NCBI GenBank assembly: GCA_947500135.1
Contig: CANMQX010000001.1
Coordinates: 62,001-126,000, forward strand
DNA length: 64,000 nt
Origin: an uncultured Paracoccaceae bacterium
Lineage (GTDB): Bacteria; Pseudomonadota; Alphaproteobacteria; Rhodobacterales; Rhodobacteraceae
Direction: 5' to 3'
Both the position numbers and the translations under genes were made by a program. Below, piece after piece: positions 9,196-17,888 of the stretch (its first letter is position 1; every line of letters starts with the position of its first letter). The notes beneath the pieces were generated by a model. That model was not told the DNA's origin. It searched no databases and saw nothing but the letters and a program-made list of their open reading frames with translations.

Positions 9196-10049
9196 CCTTC
9201 CAGCGCCGGGCGCGCCTTGATCAACGCAGCAGCAATAAAGTCGCGCAGAACCTTCATCCGGGCCGTTTCGCGCAAATCACGATGGGTCAGGACCCAGATG
9301 TCGCGGGCAGGTTTGGGGACCATGCCCGGCAGCCGGGTCAGGCGCGGGTCGGCGTCCCCGATAATGCAGGGCAAATAGGCGGCCCCCAATCCCGCAACAG
9401 CGGCGTGATGTTGCAATTCAGCATGATTGTAGGACCCAACCACCGGCCAATCCGGATAGGGCGTCGCGCACGCCCAATCACCATCATCATCGGCCGCCCA
9501 CCCCAACCAACATGCATTGCCGCCATCAGCACCGTAACCCGTGGCATGGGACACGCCCACCCGACGCCCGACCAGCGTTTCAGGCGGTGATGCATCAACG
9601 GCAATCATGCGCACTGCCACATCCGCCTCGCGCCGGTCCAGATCAAAAGCGGCATAGGAAATATCAACTTCCAACGCGATGTCGGGATAGGCCGCCTGAA
9701 ACTGCCGCAGCGGGTCCAGCAGGCAATAAAACGCCAGAAAATCGGGCAAGGTCAGCCTGATCGGCCCGGCCAGACGCTGATCCAACCCCGACACTTTCAA
9801 TAGGCCCGCATCAAACTGCGCCGCAGCCGCATCAACCGACCCCAGCAACACCTGCCCCGATGTGGTTAGGGTAAAACCGCGCGGTCCCCTTTCGAACAAC
9901 GCAGCACCCACCTGATGCTCCAACCGATCCAGCCTGCGCGACAGGGTTGAATGGCTGATGCCAAGTGCTGCTGCGGCGGCGCGCACGGTCGGATGCACAG
10001 CCAAGGCCTGAAACAGGCGCAGATCATCCCAGTCAATTTGCAAATCCAT
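9141..10049 (-). CDS. LysR-family transcriptional regulator
   Basis: A 302-residue LysR-type regulator. The helix-turn-helix is at about residues 5-65 (WDDLRLFQALAVHPTVRAAA, GISHSTLSRRLDRLE), followed by a substrate-binding domain. The ATG at 10049 (MDLQIDWDD) is chosen because AAAGG lies 7 nt upstream and the DNA-binding domain starts there. It is divergent from the SRPBCC and DUF2892 genes, which are its likely targets. The intergenic region carries operator-like repeats (10058-10104). Confidence 0.9.
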   Translation of the reverse strand: MDLQIDWDDLRLFQALAVHPTVRAAAAALGISHSTLSRRLDRLEHQVGAALFERGPRGFTLTTSGQVLLGSVDAAAAQFDAGLLKVSGLDQRLAGPIRLTLPDFLAFYCLLDPLRQFQAAYPDIALEVDISYAAFDLDRREADVAVRMIAVDASPPETLVGRRVGVSHATGYGADGGNACWLGWAADDDGDWACATPYPDWPVVGSYNHAELQHHAAVAGLGAAYLPCIIGDADPRLTRLPGMVPKPARDIWVLTHRDLRETARMKVLRDFIAAALIKARPALEGQMLSQMAGTATANSTRK

Positions 10050-10057
10050 GCTGATAC

Positions 10058-10104
10058 CTTTGGTCCATTTACGCACCAAAGCATATCATTTCGGACCATT
10101 TATG
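10058..10104. promoter_or_regulatory. Operator-like repeats in the lysR/SRPBCC divergent region
   Basis: An inverted repeat CTTTGGT...ACCAAAG (10058-10081) overlaps a direct repeat, GGTCCATTTACG at 10062-10073 and GGACCATTTATG at 10093-10104, whose copies are 31 bp apart (about three helical turns). This is a plausible binding region for the divergent LysR protein. Confidence 0.45.
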
Positions 10105-10155
10105 AAACCCACAGCACATGCCATTTGAAGAACACAACCACCAAAGGACCAGATC

Positions 10156-10587
10156 ATGAAACATTGTCACGTCATGCAATCACGCCAAATACCCGCCCCG
10201 CCCGATCAGGTTTGGGCGATCATCAATCAGGTCGAAGGCATGGAACGCTGGTATCCGGCACTGATCCAATCCTCCGATGTCACCTATGCCGATGACGACA
10301 TCAAACGGGTGTGCATCATGACAAATGGCGGACAACTGGACGAACGGATCCTCATCCGCGACGACAAGACGCGCAGCTTCAGCTACGCCATCGACAGCCA
10401 TCCCCTGCCCGCGCAAGGCGTGGTCGGCACCTTGCGGGTCGATGATCTGAACGGGGAAACCCATGTCAGTTGGAGCGCACAATTCACCGTCGCCGACGAC
10501 GAAGAAACCGCCACCGTGCAGATGGTCAACAACATGTATGCCGCAGGCCTGCAAAGCCTCGCCACCTTCGCCACAACCCAATCATAG
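10156..10587 (+). CDS. SRPBCC family protein (START/polyketide cyclase-like fold)
   Basis: A 143-residue protein with the SRPBCC pattern: IPAPPDQVWAIINQVEGMERWYPALIQS near the N-terminus, a beta-rich centre and a long C-terminal helix (VQMVNNMYAAGLQSLATFA). Proteins of this fold bind hydrophobic ligands; no ligand can be named. An AAAGGACC ribosome binding site precedes the ATG. It is followed 13 nt later by a DUF2892-like gene and is divergent from the LysR gene. Confidence 0.8.
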   Translation: MKHCHVMQSRQIPAPPDQVWAIINQVEGMERWYPALIQSSDVTYADDDIKRVCIMTNGGQLDERILIRDDKTRSFSYAIDSHPLPAQGVVGTLRVDDLNGETHVSWSAQFTVADDEETATVQMVNNMYAAGLQSLATFATTQS

Positions 10588-10600
10588 AAAAGGAAAACAG

Positions 10601-10828
10601 ATGTCACTTTTGAAAAAACTCACGACCCGCAATGTCGGCACATTGGACAGGTGGATCAGGGCCCTGCCCGCCGTGATCGTCGCGGGCCTTTGGGCCAGCG
10701 GCGCCCTGACCGGCACCGCCCTGCTGATCGCCGGTATTCTGGCGGCGATGTTGCTGGTCACGGCGATCACCGGCATGTGCTCGATCTACGCGATGCTGGG
10801 GATCAGCACCTGCCCGGTCAAATCTTAA
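10601..10828 (+). CDS. DUF2892/YgaP-like small membrane protein
   Basis: A 75-residue protein with two membrane helices and the family pattern NVGTLDRWIRALPAVIVAGLW...ITGMCSIYAMLGISTCPVKS. The start at 10601 has AGGAAAACAG before it. The family (called DUF2892, also the membrane part of YgaP) has no settled function. Probably co-transcribed with the SRPBCC gene. Confidence 0.82.
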   Translation: MSLLKKLTTRNVGTLDRWIRALPAVIVAGLWASGALTGTALLIAGILAAMLLVTAITGMCSIYAMLGISTCPVKS

Positions 10829-10887
10829 CGCAGGCTTCACATTTGCACCGCACGCACCCTTAAAGGGGGCAACAGGCGTCACGGGGT

Positions 10888-10925
10888 CCGACGTTTTGCC
10901 GACGTCTGGCCGACGCTTTGCAGAC
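10888..10925. repeat. Dispersed repeat, copy 1 (three 11-bp units)
   Basis: Three consecutive 11-bp units, CCGACGTTTTG, CCGACGTCTGG and CCGACGCTTTG, followed by CAGAC. The same 38 bp occurs at 38292-38329 with a single difference. Similarity continues downstream (CAAAA, then GCGTTAA at matching distance). This copy lies between the DUF2892 gene and the tmRNA gene. Confidence 0.85.
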
Positions 10926-11019
10926 CGCCCAAAATCCCTGATTTGCTTGCGTTAATGGATGATTCGGGGGTGTATGGCGAAACAGCGGTGTTGCGCACCC
11001 CTTGCCTGCGCACCGAACG

Positions 11020-11350
11020 TTGCCTATGTATGTGTTGTCCTTCGGGACTATGGACATAAACGCGCTCGTAATAAGCGGATCGGACCCGGGGGCGGTACCC
11101 GGCGTCTCCACCAAACACTGCTCATTTGGCAGCCATGGGGACGAAACAGGATCGACGAACGTCTAAAGGGGTTTGCTTTGTCTCGGTGAGTTACCACCGT
11201 TATCGGTACAAATTGTATAGTTGCAAATGACAACAATGCACCGATGGCAGTCGCAGCGTAAGCTGTGCCTAATATCGAAAATTAACTCCTAAGGTTTTGC
11301 GACCTTGGGCGGGGTTCGCAGGTACCTGGCAACAGAAACCTGCACTTTCC
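11020..11350 (+). ncRNA. ssrA: Circularly permuted two-piece tmRNA (SsrA)
   Basis: The acceptor piece comes first and ends at 11113 with a T arm (stem CCGGG/CCCGG) and CGTCTCCACCA. A 23-nt linker (11114-11136) separates it from the coding piece, which starts GGGGACGAAACAGGATCGACG at 11137. GGGGACG pairs with CGTCTCC to form the 7-bp acceptor stem. The tag frame at 11223-11261 encodes ANDNNAPMAVAA and a TAA stop. This permuted order is typical of alphaproteobacteria; the precursor is cut into two RNAs. The outer ends given are approximate. Role: rescue of stalled ribosomes and tagging for ClpXP. Confidence 0.92.
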
Positions 11351-11366
11351 ACCAGACAACAAAAAA

Positions 11367-11390
11367 GGACCATCGCAGATGCAATGGCCC
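11367..11390 (+). terminator. Terminator downstream of ssrA
   Basis: A stem of GG, a mismatch and CCATCGC/GCAATGG with an AGAT loop is followed by CTCTTATTGTGTTGTTT on the plus strand. It fits termination of the tmRNA precursor and sits between two convergent genes. Confidence 0.65.
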
Positions 11391-11422
11391 TCTTATTGTG
11401 TTGTTTAGAAAGGGTTTTCAGA

Positions 11423-12295
11423 TCAGTCCAGCACCGCAACCTGTGGCGACACACCGCCATCAGCGGGGGCGTGATACGTGTCGACCAGTTCGGCCATCCG
11501 CCCGCCCAACCCATCGGTACGTACGCGCAGACGGTGCAACGCATCGGGTGAGGCAGAGCCTGTTACAGCGATTGTCGCCAGGATCGGCTTCATGGTCTGC
11601 CAGTCAAACCGTGCAGCCGCCAACACTTGCTGGGTGGCATAATCGGTGGGCGCCGCGATGGCCAGATCAGGCCGCCCCTGTGTCAGGGCTTCCAATGACC
11701 GCTCATAATAGGACATCGTGTCCAGCAGTGCGGTCTTTGCCTCTTCAAAAACGGGCGCGTCATTCATCTCGCAGGACATCAATTTCATTTTCTGAACAAG
11801 AACTTCCTGCCGCTCGGCCAGATCAACGGTAAAGGCATCTGCGGCAGTCATCTGTGCCACATATTGTGGTTGCAGCGATGCCTGATCAGCCAGCAAAAAG
11901 GCCGCGTTTTCGACCGTTGGGCGCGCTTCGTTGATCATCGCGATATGGCCTGCAGGGGCGTCACCAAAGATGATCATGCTGAACGCCTCATCCAGCGGCA
12001 GCCATGCCTGTGCGACCACCTCGACACGGTCCGACAGACCATCATCTGCCAGCATCTGCATGGTCGCATTGAACTCTTTACGGGCAGCTACAAGGGCCTT
12101 CATCTCAACATCCGCGTCGATCCCCGCATTCACCATGCAGGCGGACGCAGAGGCCTCATAAACCAGTGCCGTCAGGTTACTGGCCAGTTGTACTTGTGTC
12201 AGCGCGTCGTCGGCCAAAGCCGGGGTTGCCGTTGAAAAACCAGCGACCGCCGCCAGTGTTATTGCCAGCCGGCGTGTGAGTGGTGGGTTAGGCAT
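11423..12295 (-). CDS. Exported protein with two PilJ/NarX-like sensory helical domains
   Basis: A 290-residue protein with a signal peptide (residues 1-28, cleavage likely after PALA) and two helical repeats of the type IV pili methyl-accepting chemotaxis transducer N-terminal (PilJ) kind: residues about 40-130 (ACMVNAGIDADVEMKALVAARKEF) and 145-240 (MKLMSCEMN...). No membrane segment or signalling domain follows, so it is a free periplasmic protein. Homologues in Proteobacteria often lie near nitrate or redox genes, but nothing here shows that. An AAAGG ribosome binding site precedes the ATG. Confidence 0.65.
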   Translation of the reverse strand: MPNPPLTRRLAITLAAVAGFSTATPALADDALTQVQLASNLTALVYEASASACMVNAGIDADVEMKALVAARKEFNATMQMLADDGLSDRVEVVAQAWLPLDEAFSMIIFGDAPAGHIAMINEARPTVENAAFLLADQASLQPQYVAQMTAADAFTVDLAERQEVLVQKMKLMSCEMNDAPVFEEAKTALLDTMSYYERSLEALTQGRPDLAIAAPTDYATQQVLAAARFDWQTMKPILATIAVTGSASPDALHRLRVRTDGLGGRMAELVDTYHAPADGGVSPQVAVLD

Positions 12296-12519
12296 TGTGA
12301 ACCTTTCTATGCGTCCGGCGGGCGATCAGTTCCGTGAGTGGGATTGAGAGCGACGGATCAGTCAATTTCGTGCGTTATCGTCTGTGCAACCTCCCGCCCA
12401 ATTAAGCCGATAAAACGGCAGAATTGGGCAACCGCGATGGAAATCCTGATCAAATCGACATTACCTCAGGTTAACCATTGTGACTTGAATTGGACGGAAC
12501 TGCTGCGCAGGATGGTTCC

Positions 12520-13176
12520 ATGAGCTTTTTGAAAATAGCGTTCGCATCGTTGATTGGCGTGCTCCCATTCTCAGCGCAGGCTTGCGACACGGCACTTGTT
12601 TTGACAATCGACGTCTCCAATTCAATCGACACGGGCGAATACCGATTGCAGACCGATGGTTTGGCCGATGCGCTGCGCGATCCTGAAATTGTTGAAACGA
12701 TGATCAGGACCGAAACCGCGATTGCCGTGGTGCAGTGGTCCGGCGAGGATAAACAGGAACTATCGATCCCCTGGATTCGCATCAAAACCGCACTGGACGC
12801 CGATTACCTTGCCAATCAGGCCCGTCTGATGCAACGCGCCTTTGTGCTGTCCGACACCGCCCCGGCAGAGGCGATCTATTTCTCGCTGCCATTGTTCGAT
12901 CAGGTGCCGGACTGTCGGCGCAAGGTCATCGATGTGTCCGGCGACGGCACGCCCAATGGCGGCACTGCAGTCAGGGATGCGCGCAACGCGGCAGAGCGTG
13001 CAGGCGTTACAATCAACGGGATTGCCATTGAATCGATGGGGTTGGCGATCACCAATTTCTACCGGGGTGCGGTGATCACCCGCAACGGCTTTGTCATCAC
13101 CGCCCGCACCCATCGCGAATATCCCAGCGCCATCCGGGCCAAAATCCTGCGCGAGATCAGCAAGATCGTGGGATAG
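12520..13176 (+). CDS. DUF1194 exported protein (von Willebrand A-like)
   Basis: A 218-residue protein with a signal peptide (MSFLKIAFASLIGVLPFSAQA) and a VWA-like domain showing a MIDAS-type DVSNSID motif, then IDVSGDGTPNGG and GITINGIAIE-like strands. DUF1194 proteins are common and uncharacterised in Rhodobacteraceae. The ATG at 12520 is chosen since it begins the signal peptide and has AGGATGG upstream; an in-frame start 30 nt earlier is less likely. Confidence 0.82.
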   Translation: MSFLKIAFASLIGVLPFSAQACDTALVLTIDVSNSIDTGEYRLQTDGLADALRDPEIVETMIRTETAIAVVQWSGEDKQELSIPWIRIKTALDADYLANQARLMQRAFVLSDTAPAEAIYFSLPLFDQVPDCRRKVIDVSGDGTPNGGTAVRDARNAAERAGVTINGIAIESMGLAITNFYRGAVITRNGFVITARTHREYPSAIRAKILREISKIVG

Positions 13177-13288
13177 TATTGACGCGGGCGCATTGATTTC
13201 GCACAAACGCGCCATGGGGTCCGCGAGCACCCCGTGAGGCTCAGGCTCAAGCGTCGCATCCACTGACCACTTTCAGAAAGGATGCACC

Positions 13289-14068
13289 ATGGCTGCCTTC
13301 AACGAAATCACACCCGCCCAGCTGATGCGCCTGATTGGTACGCCCGCGTCTCCAGTGCTGGTAGATGTCTGCATTGATAGTGACTTTGTCGATGATCCGT
13401 ACCTGATCCCCACGGCAAAGCGATATGCTTACAATGATATCAACGGATTAACCCACGACCTTAACAGTCGTGACACCGTCGTCATCTGCCAGAAGGGAAA
13501 AAAACTGTCGCATGGGGTCGCCGCACAACTCCGCGTGGCGGGGATCAATGCCCAGGTCTTACAAGGCGGCAACCGCGCGTGGCGCGATGCAAAGCTGCCG
13601 CGTGTTCCGGCCGATGCCATCCCAGGACCACTTTGGGTCACCAGACATCGCCCCAAGATTGACCGGATTGCCTGCCCATGGCTGATCCGGCGCTTTGTAG
13701 ACCCCGATGCCCGCTTTCTGTTCGTGCCCCCTGCCGAGGTAATGGCGGTGGCAGACCGGTTCGACGCAACCCCGTTTGATATCGAAGATGGGTTCTGGGT
13801 CCATAGGGGCAATCAATGCACATTCGACACGATGATTGCAGAATTCGGATTAAGCCACCCTGCCCTGGATGCGCTGGCCACTGTCGTGCGTGCGGCTGAC
13901 ACGGACCGTCACGACCTTGCGCCGCAGGCCGCTGGATTGCTGGCCGTATCGGTTGGCCTGTCGCGCATGTATCGGGACGATACGCAGCAGTTAGAGGCAG
14001 GCATGGGCATCTATGACGCACTTTACCGCTGGGCGCGCGACGGGCAGGACGAAACACATGACGGCTGA
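13289..14068 (+). CDS. Rhodanese-ChrB fusion, chromate resistance-associated
   Basis: A 259-residue protein. Residues 1-105 form a rhodanese-like domain with the loop VICQKGKK (Cys67), and residues 115-255 form the ChrB C-terminal domain (WVTRHRPKIDRIACPWLIRRFVDPDARFLFVPP, DRHDLAPQAAGLLAVSVGLSR). It overlaps the following chrA by 11 bp, which supports a shared role. ChrB-domain proteins are linked to chromate sensing or reduction; the rhodanese part suggests thiol or persulfide chemistry. The exact reaction is unknown. Confidence 0.82.
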   Translation: MAAFNEITPAQLMRLIGTPASPVLVDVCIDSDFVDDPYLIPTAKRYAYNDINGLTHDLNSRDTVVICQKGKKLSHGVAAQLRVAGINAQVLQGGNRAWRDAKLPRVPADAIPGPLWVTRHRPKIDRIACPWLIRRFVDPDARFLFVPPAEVMAVADRFDATPFDIEDGFWVHRGNQCTFDTMIAEFGLSHPALDALATVVRAADTDRHDLAPQAAGLLAVSVGLSRMYRDDTQQLEAGMGIYDALYRWARDGQDETHDG

Positions 14069-15302
14069 ACTGATCAGGGTCTTCGGGCGGATCGGGCTTT
14101 TGTCGTTCGGCGGACCGGCAGCGCAAATCGCTTTGATGCATAAAGAGCTGGTCGAAGACCGGGATTGGCTGACAGAGCCGCAATTCCTGCGCGCCCTGTC
14201 GTTCTGCATGCTGCTGCCCGGGCCAGAGGCGATGCAACTGGCCACCTATGCAGGTTGGAGACGGCAGGGGATCATCGGCGGGCTGATCGGCGGTGGATTA
14301 TTCGTGCTTCCGGGCGCATTGGTGATCTTGTGTCTGGCGCTTGCATATGGGGCCTACGGCAATCTGCCCATGGTGCAGGCGCTGTTTTTGGGGGTAAAGG
14401 CCACGGTGGTGATCATCGTCATCCAAGCCCTGATCAAGATCAGCAAACGCGCGCTACAGCGACAGGCTCATCTGGTGATCGCTTTTTGCGGGTTCGCAGC
14501 GCTGTTCGCGTTCGGACTACCCTTCCCGCTTGTGATCGCGGTTGCTGCCTTGGCCGGTGCGCTGCTGCAAGATGGCGAGAATTCAACCACCCAACCGGGC
14601 AAACCAGACCTCAGCGGCAGCGCCCGGATCATCGCCGTTGGTGGTGCGATCTGGGTCAGCCCACTGATCCTGATCGGGTTGTGGGATCAGGCATTCCTGA
14701 TGGATGTCGGCGTGTTCTTTTCCAAACTGGCGGTTGTTACATTCGGCGGGGCCTACGCAGTGCTGGCCTATATGACGCAAGAGGTGGTGGTGTCATACAC
14801 GTGGCTCAGCACGGCGCAAATGATGGATGCGCTGGGGCTGGCAGAGACGACACCGGGGCCGCTGATCCTTGTCACACAGTTTGTGGGCATGATTGCGGGG
14901 CTGGCTAATGGGGGCGTCACCATGGCGCTGCTGGCGGGGTTCCTGACCCTCTGGGTGACCTTTGTACCTTGTTTTATATGGATATTTGCAGGCGCGCCAC
15001 TGATCGACTGGCTAGACGGGCAACCGCTGCTGCGGGGGGCATTGGCAGGTATCACGGCAGCTGTGGTCGGGGTGATCGGTAACCTGTCGCTGTGGTTTGC
15101 GCTGCATGTGTTCTTTGGCGAACTCAACACAATCAGCTGGGGGCCGGTGCAGATGATTTTGCCAGTGCTGGCATCAGCACAACCTGTGGCCATAATGCTG
15201 GCCTTGCTGGCGGGTCTTCTGCTGCTATGGCGGCGATGGCCACTGCCCCTCGTTCTGGCCGTGATGGCGGGGCTTAGCCTGATCGTTCAGATTGCGGGCT
15301 GA
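14058..15302 (+). CDS. chrA: Chromate transporter ChrA, two-domain (long) type
   Basis: A 414-residue membrane protein of the CHR family with two homologous halves, each starting with the FG motif (LLSFGGPAAQIALMHKELVEDRDW and KLAVVTFGGAYAVLAYMTQEVV) and containing the LLPGPEAMQLATYAG or ETTPGPLILVTQFVG signature. Characterised members export chromate; some relatives move other oxyanions. It is translationally coupled to the rhodanese-ChrB gene upstream. Confidence 0.9.
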   Translation: MTAELIRVFGRIGLLSFGGPAAQIALMHKELVEDRDWLTEPQFLRALSFCMLLPGPEAMQLATYAGWRRQGIIGGLIGGGLFVLPGALVILCLALAYGAYGNLPMVQALFLGVKATVVIIVIQALIKISKRALQRQAHLVIAFCGFAALFAFGLPFPLVIAVAALAGALLQDGENSTTQPGKPDLSGSARIIAVGGAIWVSPLILIGLWDQAFLMDVGVFFSKLAVVTFGGAYAVLAYMTQEVVVSYTWLSTAQMMDALGLAETTPGPLILVTQFVGMIAGLANGGVTMALLAGFLTLWVTFVPCFIWIFAGAPLIDWLDGQPLLRGALAGITAAVVGVIGNLSLWFALHVFFGELNTISWGPVQMILPVLASAQPVAIMLALLAGLLLLWRRWPLPLVLAVMAGLSLIVQIAG

Positions 15303-15376
15303 GCCGACGATGGCCCCTTCCTTCCCGCCCCGAATCCCTTATGGTGAGCATATCGACAACGGGGGATGTCAAAGCC

Positions 15377-15859
15377 GTGAGCAGATCTATCGACTATGGT
15401 AATCTGATGCACCGGGCCATGCGCGGCCTTATTCAAGATGTGCTGAACCGTGTCGCAAAGGATGGGCTGCCGGGGGCACATCATTTCTTTATCACCTTTG
15501 ATACGATGCACCCGGATGTTGAAATCGCCGATTGGCTGTCCGACCGGTATCCGGGCGAAATGACTGTGGTGATCCAGCATTGGTTCGACAATCTGGACGT
15601 CACCAACGAAGGGTTCACCATCACCCTGAATTTCGGGGACAACCCTGAAACGCTTTATATTCCTTATGATGCGATCAAGACTTTTGTTGATCCATCCGTC
15701 GAATTTGGCCTGCGGTTTGAAACCCAGGAAGAAGAGGACGAAGACGCCTCCGACGACGTTGAAGAGGCGCCGATGGATGAAATGGTCGAACCGGAGGATG
15801 AAGACGGCGCGGATCGTAAAGAGGCCGAAGTCGTCAGCCTAGACCAGTTTCGGAAATAA
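15377..15859 (+). CDS. sspB: SspB-like ClpXP adaptor protein
   Basis: A 160-residue protein of the alphaproteobacterial SspB family (SRSIDYGNLMHRAMRGLIQ, GAHHFFITFDTMHPDVEI, YPGEMTVVIQHWFDNLDV). SspB delivers ssrA-tagged proteins to ClpXP. The C-terminal third is strongly acidic and ends in VVSLDQFRK, a short tail of the type that docks on ClpX. I choose the GTG at 15377 rather than the ATG at 15341 because the family begins at SRSIDYG; GGGGGATG lies upstream. Confidence 0.88.
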   Translation: MSRSIDYGNLMHRAMRGLIQDVLNRVAKDGLPGAHHFFITFDTMHPDVEIADWLSDRYPGEMTVVIQHWFDNLDVTNEGFTITLNFGDNPETLYIPYDAIKTFVDPSVEFGLRFETQEEEDEDASDDVEEAPMDEMVEPEDEDGADRKEAEVVSLDQFRK

Positions 15860-15862
15860 GCT

Positions 15863-16426
15863 ATGATGGCCGAACCACAATATATTTCGGTGCGCCTGCC
15901 GCTGAAAATTGGCCCAATGGACCGGGGTGATTACTGGGAAGATCCGCTCATGGCGCGGCTGGACAGCGACCCATTGGGCGAGGTGACGGGCGGCGGCACC
16001 ATGATGGCCGAGGATGGCGGCATCGCCTATTGCGATCTGGAGGTCGCCCTGCCTGATCTGTCCGACAAACGGCTGGATGAATTGCAGGCGCATCTGGAAG
16101 CACTCGGCGCGCCCAAGGGCACCGCATTCATCACCGATGAGGGCAAAAGCCTGCGTAGCTTTGGCACGGTCAGCGTCGTGGGGATAGGTCTTGATGGCAG
16201 CGGGTTGCCCGACGAAGCCTATGAAGGCTTTGATCCAGACACATTCAACGAACAGATCGTGACGGCCTTGGGCGACGGCTACAGCTATGGCGGTAGCCAC
16301 GCGGGCGACAGATATACATATTTCTATTACCATGGCCCCGACGCCGCCCATATTGACAAGACATTGCGTGCCGTTGCCGATGCTCAACCAATTGGCGCAG
16401 GCGCACAATTTGATCAGGTGGCGTGA
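15863..16426 (+). CDS. Unknown protein downstream of sspB
   Basis: A 187-residue acidic protein starting 3 nt after the sspB stop, so very probably co-translated with it. It has no signal peptide or membrane segment. Visible features are a glycine-rich TGGGTMMAEDGGIAYCDLEV, a helical segment DKRLDELQAHLEAL and an aromatic GDRYTYFYYHG. I do not recognise the family and infer no function. Confidence 0.75.
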   Translation: MMAEPQYISVRLPLKIGPMDRGDYWEDPLMARLDSDPLGEVTGGGTMMAEDGGIAYCDLEVALPDLSDKRLDELQAHLEALGAPKGTAFITDEGKSLRSFGTVSVVGIGLDGSGLPDEAYEGFDPDTFNEQIVTALGDGYSYGGSHAGDRYTYFYYHGPDAAHIDKTLRAVADAQPIGAGAQFDQVA

Positions 16427-16496
16427 GCGCTACCAACATTGCGGTCCGCGGTCCCGCCACCTATAGGTTTCGCAACAGATTGAGCGAGGCAAAATC

Positions 16497-17888
16497 ATGA
16501 CCGACACCCGTACCGAAACCGACAGCTTTGGCCCATTGGAGGTCCCAACCGACCGTTACTGGGGCGCGCAGACCCAGCGGTCGATCATGAATTTCCCTAT
16601 CGGCTGGGAAAAGCAGCCTGTCGCCATCGTCCGCGCCTTGGGCGTGATCAAACAAGCCTGTGCCATGGCCAACAAAGACCGCGGCAAACTGGACGCTGAT
16701 AAGGCCGACGCGATGATCGCCGCCGCGTCCGAGGTTGTGGCAGGCAAGCTTGATGATCACTTTCCGCTTGTGGTCTGGCAGACAGGATCTGGCACGCAAT
16801 CGAACATGAACGCCAATGAGGTGATCAGCAACCGGGCCATTGAAATGCTGGGTGGCGTGATCGGGTCCAAGGACCCCGTCCACCCCAATGATCACTGCAA
16901 TATGGGGCAATCCTCTAACGATACATTCCCCACCGCCATGCATATCGCCGTCGCCACAACCGCCCATGACGTGTTGCTGCCCGGTCTGGCGAAACTGCAC
17001 GCCGCGCTAGAGCAAAAGCAGAAAGAATTCGACGCGATCATCAAGATCGGGCGCACTCATACCATGGACGCAACTCCCCTGACGCTGGGCCAGGAGTTTT
17101 CGGGCTACACCCATCAGGTCGCCATGGGCATTCGGCGCGTCAAAGCAGCGCTGCCAGCGATTTACGAGCTTGCCCAAGGCGGCACCGCCGTTGGCACCGG
17201 GCTGAACACCCCCAAAGGCTGGGGTGAGACCGTGGCCAAGAACATGGCAGAAATCACTGGCCTGCCTTTCGTAACCGCCCCCAACAAGTTCGAAGCGCTC
17301 GCCGCCCATGACGCATTGGTCGAAATGTCTGGCGCGCTGAAAACCGTCGCCGCCAGCCTTTACAAGATCGCCGCCGACATTCGCATGCTCGGCTCTGGCC
17401 CCCGCTGCGGGTTGGGCGAGCTGATGTTGCCCGAAAACGAACCCGGATCATCTATCATGCCCGGCAAGGTCAACCCGACGCAGGTCGAGGCACTGACACA
17501 GGTTTGCGCCCATGTCATGGGCAATGACGCCGCTGTCGGCTTTGCCGGTTCGCAGGGGCATTTCGAATTGAACGTGATGAAACCAATGATGGCCTATAAC
17601 GTGCTGCAATCCATGCAGCTGATTGGCGATGCCGCAGCCACGTTCACAGATAACTGCGTCGTAGGCATCCGGGCAGATGAAACCCGGATCGAAAAACTGA
17701 TGCGGGAATCGCTGATGCTGGTGACGGCCTTGGCCCCCACCATCGGCTATGACAATGCCTCAACCGTCGCCAAGACCGCCCACAAGAATGGCACGACGCT
17801 GAAGGAAGAAGCGATCAAGCTGGGCTTTGTGAACGAAGCAACCTTTGACAAGGTCGTGCGCCCCGAAGACATGATTGGGCCCAAGTGA
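16497..17888 (+). CDS. fumC: Fumarate hydratase, class II
   Basis: A 463-residue iron-independent fumarase of the TCA cycle, interconverting fumarate and malate. The superfamily signature [13 protein letters not shown] is intact; other landmarks are [34 protein letters not shown] and [20 protein letters not shown]. Length matches the family. A GAGG motif precedes the ATG. The last codons overlap a GTG-started DUF4169 gene. Confidence 0.97.
   Translation: MTDTRTETDSFGPLEVPTDRYWGAQTQRSIMNFPIGWEKQPVAIVRALGVIKQACAMANKDRGKLDADKADAMIAAASEVVAGKLDDHFPLVVWQTGSGTQSNMNANEVISNRAIEMLGGVIGSKDPVHPNDHCNMGQSSNDTFPTAMHIAVATTAHDVLLPGLAKLHAALEQKQKEFDAIIKIGRTHTMDATPLTLGQEFSGYTHQVAMGIRRVKAALPAIYELAQGGTAVGTGLNTPKGWGETVAKNMAEITGLPFVTAPNKFEALAAHDALVEMSGALKTVAASLYKIAADIRMLGSGPRCGLGELMLPENEPGSSIMPGKVNPTQVEALTQVCAHVMGNDAAVGFAGSQGHFELNVMKPMMAYNVLQSMQLIGDAAATFTDNCVVGIRADETRIEKLMRESLMLVTALAPTIGYDNASTVAKTAHKNGTTLKEEAIKLGFVNEATFDKVVRPEDMIGPK

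Noticed and set aside
10888-10925. Short tandem repeats as a CRISPR array
   Set aside because: Units are 11 bp with no spacers and no cas genes are near.
10959-11189. Plus-strand open frame across the tmRNA region
   Set aside because: It is the tmRNA acceptor piece and linker read as protein.
15341-15376. ATG start 36 nt upstream for sspB
   Set aside because: The added residues are not part of the family and the GTG at 15377 is better placed.
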